A stretch of 64,000 nt of DNA from Flavobacterium psychrophilum (lineage in GTDB: Bacteria > Bacteroidota > Bacteroidia > Flavobacteriales > Flavobacteriaceae): assembly GCA_945862065.1 (NCBI GenBank), contig CAMAWT010000001.1, positions 124,001-188,000 on the forward strand. The letters are read 5' to 3'. The notes beneath the pieces are model-generated. The model searched no databases and was not told the origin of the DNA. It saw nothing but the letters and a program-made list of their open reading frames with translations. Every line of letters begins with the position of its first letter. Position 1 is the stretch's first letter. Below, in pieces: positions 34,043 through 43,714 of the stretch. The translations under genes and the position numbers were made by a program.

Positions 34043-36508
34043 ATGGCAAAAACAATAAAAAAAGCCCCTAAAAAAAACTCAGAAAGTGAATCAAATTCAT
34101 CAACACCGTTTGGTAGGCAAACGGCATTTGCGGTTGGAATTTTATTAGTGTTAATTTCAATAGGCATGTTTGTCGCATTTGTTTCTTTTTTTATTCATGG
34201 AAAAATAGATCAAAGTGCCGTAACTGATGTTTTAAATCGTAACGAAGAAGTACAAAATTGGTCAGGTAAAATGGGTGCTTACATTGCTGATTTCTTTATT
34301 TATAAAGGATTTGGTGTCGCATCGTTTTTGTTTATCAAAGTGTTTTTTATCAGCGGAATGTATTTAATACTTGGTTTATCATTAAAAAAACTAAAATCGT
34401 CTTGGTTTTGGGATTTATACATGATTTGCATTTTATCTGTATTATGTGGCTTCTTTTTTAAAACTTTACCAGAATTAGGTGGTGTCATTGGATTTGAAAT
34501 GAACCTATTTTTACAAGATTATATCGGAAAAACAGGAACACTTTTAGTTTTACTTTTTGCCACAGCACTATTTTTAATTTTTAAAATAAAAATATCTCCA
34601 GATGGCTTGAAAAATTTACTTGAAAATAAAAATTCGGAGGCTATCAAATCGCCAATTGCTGTTGCAGAACATGGAGATGCCTATAATCTTGAAGAATTTA
34701 TTGCAAATGATGAAGAAATTGAAGAGCCGGTTTTAGTTGAAAACCCTGAGAAAACGTGGAAACCAAGTTCAAAATTTGATATTAATAAAGAAGAATTAAA
34801 ACCTACCATTTCTAATTATTCAGAAATAGAATTAGAACCAACTTTGAAAACTGGTCCAATTAATCAAGTGCCATTTACTGCATCTGAACCTATTGTGGAA
34901 CGAATCATTATTCAAGAAGAAGAATTTGTCATTGAAAAAGCTCAAGAAGAAGATGTTGTTGTAGAAAATTTGGCTGCAAAATTAGTCGAAGATTTTGGGC
35001 TTTTCGACCCAACTTTAGAACTATCTAATTTCAAATTTCCTACCATAGATTTATTAAAAGAATATGGTACTTCTGGAATTACTATTAATCAAGAAGAGTT
35101 AGAAGAAAATAAAAACCGAATTGTAGAAACACTTCGCAACTATAAAATTGATATTGCACAAATAAAGGCAACCATCGGACCTTCGGTTACTTTATATGAA
35201 ATTGTTCCAGAAGCAGGAATACGAATTTCAAAAATCAAAAGTTTAGAGGATGATATTGCGCTTTCTCTTGCAGCATTGGGTATTCGCATCATTGCGCCTA
35301 TTCCTGGAAAAGGCACGATTGGTATTGAAGTTCCAAACAAAAATCCGACCATTGTGCCGATGCGATCAGTCATTGCGTCAGCCAAATTTCAAGAAGCTGA
35401 AATGGAATTGCCAATTGCTTTAGGTAAAACCATTTCAAATGAAACATTTGTGGTCGATTTAGCAAAAATGCCTCACTTGTTGATGGCTGGAGCTACTGGT
35501 CAAGGAAAATCTGTAGGTTTAAATGCTGTTTTAACTTCATTATTATACAAAAAACACCCTGCCGAAGTTAAGTTTGTTTTGGTTGATCCTAAAAAAGTGG
35601 AATTAACACTTTTTAATAAAATTGAACGTCATTATTTAGCCAAGCTTCCAGATACGGAAGATGCTATTATTACAGATAATTCTAAAGTAATTACTACCTT
35701 AAATTCGTTGTGTGTTGAAATGGACAATCGTTATTCTTTATTAAAAGATGCGATGGTTCGAAACATCAAAGAATATAACGATAAATTTAAAAGCAGACAA
35801 TTAAATCCTGAACACGGACATCGATTTTTACCCTATATAATATTGGTGGTTGATGAATTTGCCGACTTGATTATGACTGCTGGAAAAGAAGTTGAAATTC
35901 CTATTGCTAGGTTGGCACAACTAGCCCGAGCTATTGGAATTCATTTAATTATTGCTACACAAAGACCCTCAGTAAATGTGATAACCGGAATGATTAAGGC
36001 CAACTTCCCAGCCAGAATAGCCTTTAGAGTTACCTCAAAAATTGATTCAAGAACCATTTTGGATACAGGTGGAGCTGATCAATTGATTGGACGCGGTGAT
36101 TTGCTTTTTTCAAATGGAAATGACTTAGTTCGCGTTCAGTGTGCCTTTGTTGATACACCAGAAGTTGAAAAAATTGTTGATTATATTGGTGCACAAAAAG
36201 CCTACCCAACGGCTTACTTACTTCCCGAATTTATTGGAGAAGATGGTAATGTAAAATTGGATATGGATATTTCAGAAAGAGACAGCCTATTTAGAGAAGC
36301 CGCAGAAATAATAGTAACGGCTCAACAAGGTTCGGCATCATTATTGCAAAGAAAACTAAAACTAGGTTATAACAGAGCCGGACGACTAATTGATCAATTG
36401 GAAGCAGCAGGAATAGTTGGCCCTTTTGAAGGAAGTAAAGCTCGAAGTGTTAATATTATTGACTTAGTAGCTTTAGACCATTTTTTTAATGATGAACAAA
36501 ACAATTAA
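34043..36508 (+). CDS. ftsK: DNA translocase FtsK/SpoIIIE
   Basis: This 821-aa protein has four transmembrane segments (about residues 25-180), an acidic linker (about 205-310) and a RecA-like motor. Walker A is GATGQGKSVGLNAVL (about residue 483), Walker B is ILVVDEFADLIM, and the C-terminal gamma winged helix is LQRKLKLGYNRAGRLIDQLE, which recognises KOPS-type sequences. It moves chromosome termini through the septum. It ends one base before lolA. Confidence 0.96.
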   Translation: MAKTIKKAPKKNSESESNSSTPFGRQTAFAVGILLVLISIGMFVAFVSFFIHGKIDQSAVTDVLNRNEEVQNWSGKMGAYIADFFIYKGFGVASFLFIKVFFISGMYLILGLSLKKLKSSWFWDLYMICILSVLCGFFFKTLPELGGVIGFEMNLFLQDYIGKTGTLLVLLFATALFLIFKIKISPDGLKNLLENKNSEAIKSPIAVAEHGDAYNLEEFIANDEEIEEPVLVENPEKTWKPSSKFDINKEELKPTISNYSEIELEPTLKTGPINQVPFTASEPIVERIIIQEEEFVIEKAQEEDVVVENLAAKLVEDFGLFDPTLELSNFKFPTIDLLKEYGTSGITINQEELEENKNRIVETLRNYKIDIAQIKATIGPSVTLYEIVPEAGIRISKIKSLEDDIALSLAALGIRIIAPIPGKGTIGIEVPNKNPTIVPMRSVIASAKFQEAEMELPIALGKTISNETFVVDLAKMPHLLMAGATGQGKSVGLNAVLTSLLYKKHPAEVKFVLVDPKKVELTLFNKIERHYLAKLPDTEDAIITDNSKVITTLNSLCVEMDNRYSLLKDAMVRNIKEYNDKFKSRQLNPEHGHRFLPYIILVVDEFADLIMTAGKEVEIPIARLAQLARAIGIHLIIATQRPSVNVITGMIKANFPARIAFRVTSKIDSRTILDTGGADQLIGRGDLLFSNGNDLVRVQCAFVDTPEVEKIVDYIGAQKAYPTAYLLPEFIGEDGNVKLDMDISERDSLFREAAEIIVTAQQGSASLLQRKLKLGYNRAGRLIDQLEAAGIVGPFEGSKARSVNIIDLVALDHFFNDEQNN

Positions 36509-36509
36509 A

Positions 36510-37151
36510 ATGAAAAAAATAACCTCTATTTTATTATTAACCCTACTTAGTTTTAACTCTTTTGGACAAGATAAAAAAGCGAAAGCGCTGCTTGATGAAG
36601 TAACCGCTAAAATAAAAAGTTATAATAATATTTCCATTGAATTTAAGTATTCATTGAACAATTCAAAAGAAAATATCAATCAAGACAGTAAAGGTAACGT
36701 TACACTCAAAGGAAACAAATATGTATTGAATTTTATGGGCGTTACTAAAATATTTGATGATAAAAAAACATATACCATTGTTCCTGAAGACGAAGAAGTT
36801 ACAATTTCAAATGCTGAAGAATCTGACAACAAATCGATTACACCTTCCAAAATGTTGACTTTCTATAACTCTGGTTACAAATATGCCATGGACATTCCTC
36901 AAGATATAAAAGGTAGAAAAATTCAATATGTAAAATTAACACCATTAAATACTAAAGACCAACGTAAAGAAGTTTTGTTGGGTATTGATGTTCAAACAAA
37001 ACACATTTACAACCTAATCGAAATGGGTAAAAATGGAACAAAAACGACTTTAACTGTTAATTCTTTCAAAACCAATCAAACATTACCAACAAATCAATTT
37101 ACATTTGTTGCAAGTAAATACCCAAAATACTACATCAATAAAATAGATTAA
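36510..37151 (+). CDS. lolA: Outer-membrane lipoprotein carrier protein LolA
   Basis: This 213-aa periplasmic chaperone has the signal peptide MKKITSILLLTLLSFNSFG. The LolA fold shows DEVTAKIKSYNNISIEFKYS and, further on, YTIVPEDEEVTISN and KILTFY-like strands around a hydrophobic cavity. ATG 36,510 is preferred because it gives a clean signal peptide and follows the ftsK stop by one base; an ATG at 36,489 would overlap ftsK. It ferries lipoproteins from the inner to the outer membrane. Confidence 0.87.
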   Translation: MKKITSILLLTLLSFNSFGQDKKAKALLDEVTAKIKSYNNISIEFKYSLNNSKENINQDSKGNVTLKGNKYVLNFMGVTKIFDDKKTYTIVPEDEEVTISNAEESDNKSITPSKMLTFYNSGYKYAMDIPQDIKGRKIQYVKLTPLNTKDQRKEVLLGIDVQTKHIYNLIEMGKNGTKTTLTVNSFKTNQTLPTNQFTFVASKYPKYYINKID

Positions 37152-37157
37152 GCAAAA

Positions 37158-38612
37158 GTGAAAATTTTAGATAAGTACTTATTAAAGACATTCATGATTA
37201 CATTTGCAACAGCATTTGTAATCTTGTTTTTTATATTCATCTTACAAACGGTTTGGTTATTTATTTCTGCATTAGCAGGAAAAGACCTTGATTTTATTAC
37301 CATTTTAAAATTTTTACTTTTCTCAATGCCAAGAATTGTTCCTTTGGTACTCCCTCTTTCGGTTGTATTGGCGTCTATCATGACTTTTGGATCATTGGCC
37401 GAGAATTATGAATTTGCCGCAATGAAATCAGCTGGAATTTCATTACAAAGAGCTATGAAAAGTATCTCTTTCTTTATCCTACTATTGAGCCTTATTGCGT
37501 TTATCTTTGCCAATAATGTAATTCCTTATGCAGAGTATAAATTCATTAATTTTATGCGTAACATTGCCCAAGTTAAACCAACTTTAGCTATTGCTGAAGG
37601 TCAGTTTAGCCAAGTTGGAAGTTATGTAATAAAAGTGGATGAAAAATCGGGAGAAAAAGAAAACATTCTAAAAGGAATAACGATTCATAAGCAAAGCATT
37701 ACTACCATTGGTAATACTACAGTTATCAAAGCAAATAATGGCGAATTAATTAGTGACGAATCGTCTAATATCTTAAAAATGGCATTGTATAATGGCTATT
37801 ATTATGAAGATATTCCTACCAAAAATTATGATGAAAGAAATAGAGTTCCTTTTGCAAAAGCAACTTTTTCAAAAGACATCATAAACATTGACTTATCAAA
37901 ACTAAATAAAACATCTGAAGACCAAGGTCAAATGACCAGTACAAATAATATGCTTAATCTGAGTGAATTAAATTATACCATTGATTCATTAAGTCAAAAT
38001 TATTCAAAAGATATAAAATCATTTACAGAAAACATTTATCAAAGATCGGGGGTTATCAGTAACTATACCTATTTTAAGCCTTCGACTGTTACAAATATTG
38101 TAAAAGTTAATTCTTCTAATTTTTTGTCAGATTTAGACATTACTAAAAAAAGAGAAATTCTAAAAATTGCTACAAACACTATAGAAAATACTGGCTTTTC
38201 GATTGATAGTTCTATTATAGAAATGAGTGAAAAACAAAAAAACATCAACAGACATTGGATTGCGTTTTACGAAAAATTTGTAATCGCTTTTTCATGTATT
38301 TTGATGTTTTTTATCGGTGCTCCGCTTGGCGCTATTATTAGAAAAGGTGGGCTCGGAATGCCTATTGTTTTAGCGGTAGCGGTTTTTATATGCTATCATA
38401 TTATCAATACATTTGGAAAAAAACTTGCTCAAGAAAATAGTATTCCACCGTTTTTGGGTGCATGGTTATCTACATTTATACTAATCCCTTTAGCTGTGTT
38501 TTTAACCTACAGAGCAATTAATGATATTGGAGGTACCTTCAATTTGGATGTTATCACCTCCCCTATTCAAAATTTTTTAAAAAAAATATTTACTGCAAAA
38601 ATTAAAGATTAA
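37158..38612 (+). CDS. LptF/LptG-family permease
   Basis: This 484-aa protein has the LptF/G layout: three N-terminal transmembrane segments (about residues 10-125), a large periplasmic domain (about 130-350), then three more segments (about 375-465). Motifs include KILDKYLLKTFMITFATAF and GSLAENYEFAAMKSAGISL. It is part of the lipopolysaccharide export ABC transporter. The start is GTG 37,158; no nearby ATG fits. It overlaps ribB by one base (TAATG). Confidence 0.9.
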   Translation: MKILDKYLLKTFMITFATAFVILFFIFILQTVWLFISALAGKDLDFITILKFLLFSMPRIVPLVLPLSVVLASIMTFGSLAENYEFAAMKSAGISLQRAMKSISFFILLLSLIAFIFANNVIPYAEYKFINFMRNIAQVKPTLAIAEGQFSQVGSYVIKVDEKSGEKENILKGITIHKQSITTIGNTTVIKANNGELISDESSNILKMALYNGYYYEDIPTKNYDERNRVPFAKATFSKDIINIDLSKLNKTSEDQGQMTSTNNMLNLSELNYTIDSLSQNYSKDIKSFTENIYQRSGVISNYTYFKPSTVTNIVKVNSSNFLSDLDITKKREILKIATNTIENTGFSIDSSIIEMSEKQKNINRHWIAFYEKFVIAFSCILMFFIGAPLGAIIRKGGLGMPIVLAVAVFICYHIINTFGKKLAQENSIPPFLGAWLSTFILIPLAVFLTYRAINDIGGTFNLDVITSPIQNFLKKIFTAKIKD

Positions 38613-39742
38613 TGTCAACAACAATTCAATTAAATTCCATTGAAGAAGCAATAGAAGATATACGTCAAGGTAAAATCATCATTGTTGTAGATGATGAGGA
38701 TAGAGAAAATGAAGGTGATTTTTTGGCTGCAGCCGAAAAAGTAACTCCGGAAATGATCAATTTTATGGCTACCCACGGAAAAGGATTGATTTGTGCTCCG
38801 TTGACCGAGTCAAGATGTAAAGAACTTGGGCTTCATGCCATGGTGACAAACAATACCGATCCAATGGAGACAGCGTTTACTGTTTCGGTGGATTTAAGAG
38901 GAAACGGCGTAACAACAGGAATATCTGCATCTGATAGAGCGAAAACAATACTTTCATTTGTGAACCCCGATACAAAACCGCACGATTTAGCACGTCCTGG
39001 ACACATCTTTCCATTAATCGCCAAGCAAGGTGGGGTTTTAAGAAGAACGGGGCATACAGAAGCTGCAATTGATTTTGCAAGACTAGCCGGATTCAAACCT
39101 GCAGGTGTCATTGTAGAAATAATGAATGAAGACGGTACGATGGCTCGATTACCTCAACTGGTTGACGTAGCTAAAAGGTTTGATTTAAAATTAGTTTCTA
39201 TAGAGGCATTGGTTGCTTATCGAATGAAACACGATAGTCTGATTGTCAAAAAAGAAGATTTTGAAATTACTACACGATTTGGCCATTTTAGAATACGAGC
39301 TTACCTGCAAACAACTAATAAGCAAGTGCATGTAGCCTTAACAAAAGGAAGTTGGAAAGTGGGTGAAGCCATACTTACCCGCATTAATTCGACACAAATT
39401 AACAACGATATTTTGGGTACTTTAACCCACAATGCAGACCAACAGTTGGACAATATGTTCCAAATGATAAATAACGAGGAAAAGGGAGCTATTTTATTTA
39501 TCAATCAAGAGTCACATTCCTTGGAATTATTGGAACGATTGACTGAGTTTAAATCATTACAAAATCAAGGCATTACAAAGGCACCACAAATGAAAATGGA
39601 TAGCAAAGATTTCGGAATTGGCGCTCAAATATTGCATGATATTAATATTTCTAAAATAAAATTATTGACAAATACCCATCATACCAAACGAGTTGGAATG
39701 CTAGGATATGGTTTAGAAATTACAGAATATGTAAATTATTAG
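38612..39742 (+). CDS. ribB: 3,4-dihydroxy-2-butanone-4-phosphate synthase with a degenerate GTP cyclohydrolase II domain
   Basis: This 376-aa protein has an intact RibB half (residues about 1-205): VVDDEDRENEGDFLAAAEKV, RPGHIFPLIAKQGGVLRRTG and HTEAAIDFARLAG. The C-terminal half aligns with RibA by its start, TRFGHFRIRAY, and later KLLTNTHHTKRVGMLGYGL. However, the RibA zinc and catalytic cysteines are absent: the region where they should be reads TRINSTQINNDILGTLTHNA. It should make the butanone phosphate precursor of riboflavin but not open GTP. Start overlaps the LptF/G stop. Confidence 0.9.
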   Translation: MSTTIQLNSIEEAIEDIRQGKIIIVVDDEDRENEGDFLAAAEKVTPEMINFMATHGKGLICAPLTESRCKELGLHAMVTNNTDPMETAFTVSVDLRGNGVTTGISASDRAKTILSFVNPDTKPHDLARPGHIFPLIAKQGGVLRRTGHTEAAIDFARLAGFKPAGVIVEIMNEDGTMARLPQLVDVAKRFDLKLVSIEALVAYRMKHDSLIVKKEDFEITTRFGHFRIRAYLQTTNKQVHVALTKGSWKVGEAILTRINSTQINNDILGTLTHNADQQLDNMFQMINNEEKGAILFINQESHSLELLERLTEFKSLQNQGITKAPQMKMDSKDFGIGAQILHDINISKIKLLTNTHHTKRVGMLGYGLEITEYVNY

Positions 39743-39824
39743 AAAAAAATAATTGGTAATACAAAGATAATGAACTGGTTACTTTTTTAAAAAATAAATA
39801 ATCAATATTTATTTCATTTTCTAT

Positions 39825-39854
39825 TTGGAAAACAGAAAAAGGTTAGTATATTTG
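39825..39854 (+). promoter_or_regulatory. Promoter of tRNA-Ser
   Basis: TTG at 39,825-39,827 is followed after 19 bp by TATATTTG (39,847-39,854), a near-ideal Bacteroidota promoter 33 bp before the tRNA. Confidence 0.75.
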
Positions 39855-39887
39855 CACTCGCAATAACAAAATTATTGTAGCCTTATT

Positions 39888-39975
39888 GGAGAAATGGCAG
39901 AGCGGTCGAATGCGGCAGTCTTGAAAACTGTTGACTGTAACAGGTCCGGGGGTTCGAATCCCTCTTTCTCCGCCA
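39888..39975 (+). tRNA. tRNA-Ser (anticodon UGA)
   Basis: This is an 88-nt class II tRNA. The acceptor GGAGAAA (39,888-39,894) pairs with TTTCTCC (39,965-39,971). The anticodon loop CTTGAAA gives UGA, the variable arm is long, the T-loop is GGTTCGAATCC, and CCA is encoded. It is the insertion site of the adjacent integrase; its 3' end is the probable left attachment site. Confidence 0.95.
39950..39975 (+). other. Probable island attachment site (attL) at the tRNA-Ser 3' end
   Basis: The T-arm to CCA part of the tRNA directly abuts the integrase-proximal island DNA. The integrase type and the tRNA location support site-specific integration here, but the matching attR is outside the window, so the exact core cannot be defined. 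Confidence 0.5.
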
Positions 39976-39992
39976 GCTTAAAAGCAAACGGT

Positions 39993-40034
39993 ACTAAAAC
40001 CCACTAAATTCAACAATTTAGTGGGTTTTTTATT
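39993..40034 (+). terminator. Terminator downstream of tRNA-Ser
   Basis: The stem AAACCCACTAAATT/AATTTAGTGGGTTT with a CAAC loop is followed by a T run. The next 200 bp up to the integrase gene show no gene; they may hold arm-type integrase sites. Confidence 0.88.
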
Positions 40035-40234
40035 TTAAGGTTATTCCAAATTATTCATTAAATCTCAAAGTTTAGGTGTCTTTCAAGGTGTCACTAAAAA
40101 ATTAAAATTTAAGTGACTCCTCGCATCGAAAGCACCGCTACTACAAGGTGTTCAATAGCATATACAAAAAATGTACATCTTGTGTGTAGTTATTAAATCG
40201 TATAAATTTAATACTAACTTTAAGGTCACCAACA

Positions 40235-41482
40235 ATGAACACATCCGTATCAATTCTCTTTTACATCAAGAGAGCAAAAGTCAACAATTTAGGAGTTTGT
40301 CCAATCTACACGAGAGTTACAGTGAACGCTAAACGTTTTGAGTTTAGTACCAACAAATCTATTAATCCAGATAAATGGTCTTCTGAAGGTAGTAAAGTTA
40401 AAGGTACTTCTGAAGAAGCTAGAACAATCAATAGTCACCTTGATTATTTAAAAAATCAAATCTTACAAGCGGAAAAAAAGCTTATCAAAAAAGACATTAG
40501 TGTTTCTTCTGAGAATTTAAAGAATGAATTGTTTGGTCTAACTGAAACCAAACGCATGCTTGTTCCCATCTTCCAAGACCATAACAACAAAATAAAAGAA
40601 TTGGTTGGCAAAGAATACGCTCCAGGAACATTAGAACGCTACACTACTTCGCTCAAGCATACCATTGAGTTCATGCAATGGAAATACAATATTTCAGATA
40701 TCGATATAACAAAGATTGATCATGCCTTTATAACAGATTACGAGTTTTGGTTGCGAAGCGTTAGAAACTGCGCAAATAACACAGCGGTCAAATACCTAAA
40801 GAACTTTAATAAAATTATTAAGCTTTGTTTGGCCAACGACTGGTTGGATAAAAACCCATTCGCAAACTATAAATCAAAAGTCAAAGAAGTGGAGCGTGTT
40901 TATCTCACTGAAGAAGAAATCCAATCTATATTAAACAAAGACTTCAAAACAGAAAGACTTTCTCTAGTGCGCGATATCTTCCTTTTTAGCTGTTTTACAG
41001 GTTTAGCCTACATAGATGTCAAAAACCTAACAAAGTCGCATATAAGCTACGGAATTGATGGTGAGAAATGGATATTTACCCACCGCCAAAAAACAGAAAG
41101 TGCTTCCAAAATTCCAATTCTTCCAGTTACACAAATGATTATCGATAAATACGAGAACCATCCACAATGTAATAACGAGGATAAACTGCTTCCTATTTTG
41201 TCTAACCAAAAAATGAATGCATACCTAAAAGAAATAGCAGCTATTTGTGAAATAGAAAAAGAGTTAACCTTTCACATTGCCCGACATACCTTCGCAACTA
41301 CTGTAACACTTACAAATGGAGTTCCAATAGAGAGTGTTAGCAAAATGCTAGGACATAAAAACCTTCGCACTACACAACACTATGCCAAAGTCCTGGATAG
41401 AAAAGTAAGTGAGGACATGAAACTTTTAAAGGATAAGTTTATGTTCAAGGAAACGCCAATAAAAAAATCGGGAGCTCTATAA
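40235..41482 (+). CDS. Tyrosine recombinase (integrase) of the Bacteroidota arm-binding type
   Basis: This 415-aa site-specific recombinase has an N-terminal arm-DNA-binding domain (about residues 1-90), a SAM-like core-binding domain (about 115-210) and a catalytic domain. It retains HIARHTFATTVTLTNG (His-x-x-Arg-His, about residue 344), LGHKNLRTTQHYAKVLD (His and nucleophile Tyr), and a Lys upstream. The first catalytic Arg is missing: the usual box reads CFTGLAYIDVKNL. That change is also reported for IntDOT-like enzymes of this phylum. It should integrate and, with the HTH protein at 51,356, excise the island. Confidence 0.92.
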   Translation: MNTSVSILFYIKRAKVNNLGVCPIYTRVTVNAKRFEFSTNKSINPDKWSSEGSKVKGTSEEARTINSHLDYLKNQILQAEKKLIKKDISVSSENLKNELFGLTETKRMLVPIFQDHNNKIKELVGKEYAPGTLERYTTSLKHTIEFMQWKYNISDIDITKIDHAFITDYEFWLRSVRNCANNTAVKYLKNFNKIIKLCLANDWLDKNPFANYKSKVKEVERVYLTEEEIQSILNKDFKTERLSLVRDIFLFSCFTGLAYIDVKNLTKSHISYGIDGEKWIFTHRQKTESASKIPILPVTQMIIDKYENHPQCNNEDKLLPILSNQKMNAYLKEIAAICEIEKELTFHIARHTFATTVTLTNGVPIESVSKMLGHKNLRTTQHYAKVLDRKVSEDMKLLKDKFMFKETPIKKSGAL

Positions 41483-43495
41483 ACTTCCGATTTTTGTTTT
41501 CAACCTGATTGTTGTTCCTTTATTGGGTTTACTATTAATTTCCAAAATAGCGCTAATCGTTTTAGCCCTTTCTTGTATATTTTGTAAACCAATCCCTTGT
41601 TTTGTTGCATTCAAATCGAACCCAATACCATCGTCTTTAATTTCCAAAACTAAATGATCATCATCTAATAAAATACTAACATGGCAAGTACTTGCATTAG
41701 CATGTTTTGAAATATTCAATAATGACTCTTGAACAATTCTGAAAACAGTAATTTTTATTAAACTGTCTATAGAATCCCAAGTTATCTCTGGCTTAATTTC
41801 AATAGAAAATTTAGTGAATCCAATCTCATTTTGCAAATGAATTAGATTAGAAAGTAAATTAGTAAAGTCAAACTGTGTCTCATTAATTTCAGTATGTAAG
41901 TCATGTGAAATTGTTCTAATTTCTTGTTCTATTTCTTGAAGTAAATCCACATAAACTAATCTTTTTTCTTTTATTTCTTCTTCATTATATTCATTAAGAA
42001 GACCGAGTTGCATTCGGGCACCATAGAGCTTATTCATTACACTATCATGTAATTCTTTAGAAATTCGATTTTGTTCAAGTTCTTTTGCTATACTTAGCTT
42101 AAGTTGGTACTCTTTTAATAAATCGAATATTTCCTCCTCTGCTTTTTGTTGTGCTTTTCTAAATTCAATTTCTCTTTTTTGACTTTTTATATATCGATAA
42201 ATTATAAAAGAAACTAAAAGGAGTATCAATACAATGGAGCCAATCAAAATATAAGTATTCTTAGTACTTAATAACTTATTTTCATCTTCTACAACTGATG
42301 TTTCATATTCTATTCGTGCATACTTATTTCTATTAATTCTTTGGGCTTTTGTTAAGCTATCACTAATAGCAATATATTTTTTATCATAAAAAGTAGCATT
42401 TTTGTAATCAACTTGTGAAAGTAATTGTAAGGACTTTTTTATTTCATCACCCATTTTAAGCTTTTGCGCTAATTTTAGGGACTTATTTAAATATTTAATA
42501 GATGCCGCAGTATCTTTAACAATTATGTAATATTCACCTAAATTTTTTAATTGGTATACTTTGTTATTTTCAAGGTTATTTATTATTGATAAATTTAATG
42601 CTTCTTTAAAATAGTTATCGGTATCATTAATTATTCCTTTTTTCATTTTTGAGTAGCCTAAATTTCCTATCGATGAAACATATCCAAGAGGCCATTTTTG
42701 TTTTAATTCAGGGGTAATAATAGGCTCGAGTTCTTGAATCGCTTTATCAAGTTGATTTGTCTTTTCATAAATATTCGCAAGGTTAATTGAAGATTCTATT
42801 TTATACAAATATTTTTTTTCAATGTTAGAATTAGAACCTTCAATCTTATTTATTACATTTTTTGCCTGTAACTGATATTTAAGCGCTTCTGGATACTCCT
42901 CAATTTTTTCCATATTTGTACCCATCAAAGTATAAGCGGCATGAAGTATTTCAGCATCATTCTCTTTTTTTAAATAAAGTAAAGCATTAGCTACTTGAAC
43001 TTCACTTTCAATATAATTTCCTTCAAAAAAAAGGATATAGCCTTTTTTAAATAACATTTTACCTACATGATAATTTCTATTTAATATTCTATTTAACTTT
43101 TCTGCTTTTTGGTAATAATAATAGGCACTGTCTTTATGAGATATTTGGTAACTATCTCCAATATAGGAATATGCTTTTGCAATAGATACACTATCCTTTG
43201 CTAGTTTAGAAAGTGTTAGTACTTTATAACATACATGTAAAGATTTTTTATTTTGATTATTATAATAGTATTCATCTGAGATATCAAATAGAAAATTTCT
43301 ATGAATGGAATCATTTTGAAATTGATTTGAACTATTTGTTAATGAATCTAAAAACTTAATCTTTGTATTGGAAGTATTTTCTTTATATAATTTTGTATTT
43401 AAAAAAGAGGTATTAACATCAACACTATTTTCTTTTTTACAGGAAAACAGTACTAAAAATAAAGTACAAATGCATAAAAATAGTAAACTTTTCAA
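41477..43495 (-). CDS. TPR-containing sensor histidine kinase (HisKA_3 type), lipoprotein-anchored
   Basis: This 672-aa protein has a lipoprotein signal (LVLFSC lipobox, Cys at about residue 19), TPR-like helical repeats (about residues 60-390), one transmembrane segment (LIGSIVLILLLVSFIIYRYI), then a NarL-partner HisKA_3 domain with the phospho-His in EQNRISKELHDSVMNKLYG and an ATPase domain (DDGIGFD, GIGLQNIQERA). The start is TTG 43,495; no in-frame ATG precedes the signal peptide. Kinases of this class pair with LuxR/NarL-type regulators, as encoded at 44,817. It overlaps the integrase gene by 6 bp tail-to-tail. Confidence 0.87.
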   Translation of the reverse strand: MKSLLFLCICTLFLVLFSCKKENSVDVNTSFLNTKLYKENTSNTKIKFLDSLTNSSNQFQNDSIHRNFLFDISDEYYYNNQNKKSLHVCYKVLTLSKLAKDSVSIAKAYSYIGDSYQISHKDSAYYYYQKAEKLNRILNRNYHVGKMLFKKGYILFFEGNYIESEVQVANALLYLKKENDAEILHAAYTLMGTNMEKIEEYPEALKYQLQAKNVINKIEGSNSNIEKKYLYKIESSINLANIYEKTNQLDKAIQELEPIITPELKQKWPLGYVSSIGNLGYSKMKKGIINDTDNYFKEALNLSIINNLENNKVYQLKNLGEYYIIVKDTAASIKYLNKSLKLAQKLKMGDEIKKSLQLLSQVDYKNATFYDKKYIAISDSLTKAQRINRNKYARIEYETSVVEDENKLLSTKNTYILIGSIVLILLLVSFIIYRYIKSQKREIEFRKAQQKAEEEIFDLLKEYQLKLSIAKELEQNRISKELHDSVMNKLYGARMQLGLLNEYNEEEIKEKRLVYVDLLQEIEQEIRTISHDLHTEINETQFDFTNLLSNLIHLQNEIGFTKFSIEIKPEITWDSIDSLIKITVFRIVQESLLNISKHANASTCHVSILLDDDHLVLEIKDDGIGFDLNATKQGIGLQNIQERAKTISAILEINSKPNKGTTIRLKTKIGSL

Positions 43496-43523
43496 ACTAG
43501 TGTTTTTTCAAATTTAGTAAAAA

Positions 43524-43556
43524 AAAAATGACCATGAAATTCATGGCCATTTTTTT
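43524..43556 (-). terminator. Terminator of the small lipoprotein gene
   Basis: On the minus strand AATGGCCATGA/TCATGGTCATT forms a hairpin with a T run behind it, just after the stop of the 52-aa lipoprotein gene. Confidence 0.75.
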
Positions 43557-43714
43557 TAGCGAGGATTTATTATTAAAGGATCCCCTTCTCTAGCATTACT
43601 GCTAGTTTGAATTTTTGTTTTAGGTGTTGAAGCAATTTCATCTGCGGTACAAGAATATAAGCTTACACATGTAATAGCTACTAATAATAGCTTAAATAAA
43701 AAATTGGTTTTCAT
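43556..43714 (-). CDS. Tiny lipoprotein upstream of the histidine kinase gene
   Basis: This 52-aa protein is MKTNFLFKLLLVAITCVSLY then a lipobox SC and a short tail ADEIASTPKTKI ... REGDPLIINPR. It is too short for an enzyme: after lipidation only about 28 residues remain. It sits directly before the histidine kinase and after the LytTR gene, on their strand. A role as a signal-modifying or accessory peptide is inference. I do not recognise a named family. Confidence 0.7.
   Translation of the reverse strand: MKTNFLFKLLLVAITCVSLYSCTADEIASTPKTKIQTSSNAREGDPLIINPR

Noticed and set aside
38500..38612. FMN riboswitch before ribB
   Set aside because: ribB overlaps the LptF/G gene by one base, so there is no leader, and no RFN-type conserved blocks are visible.
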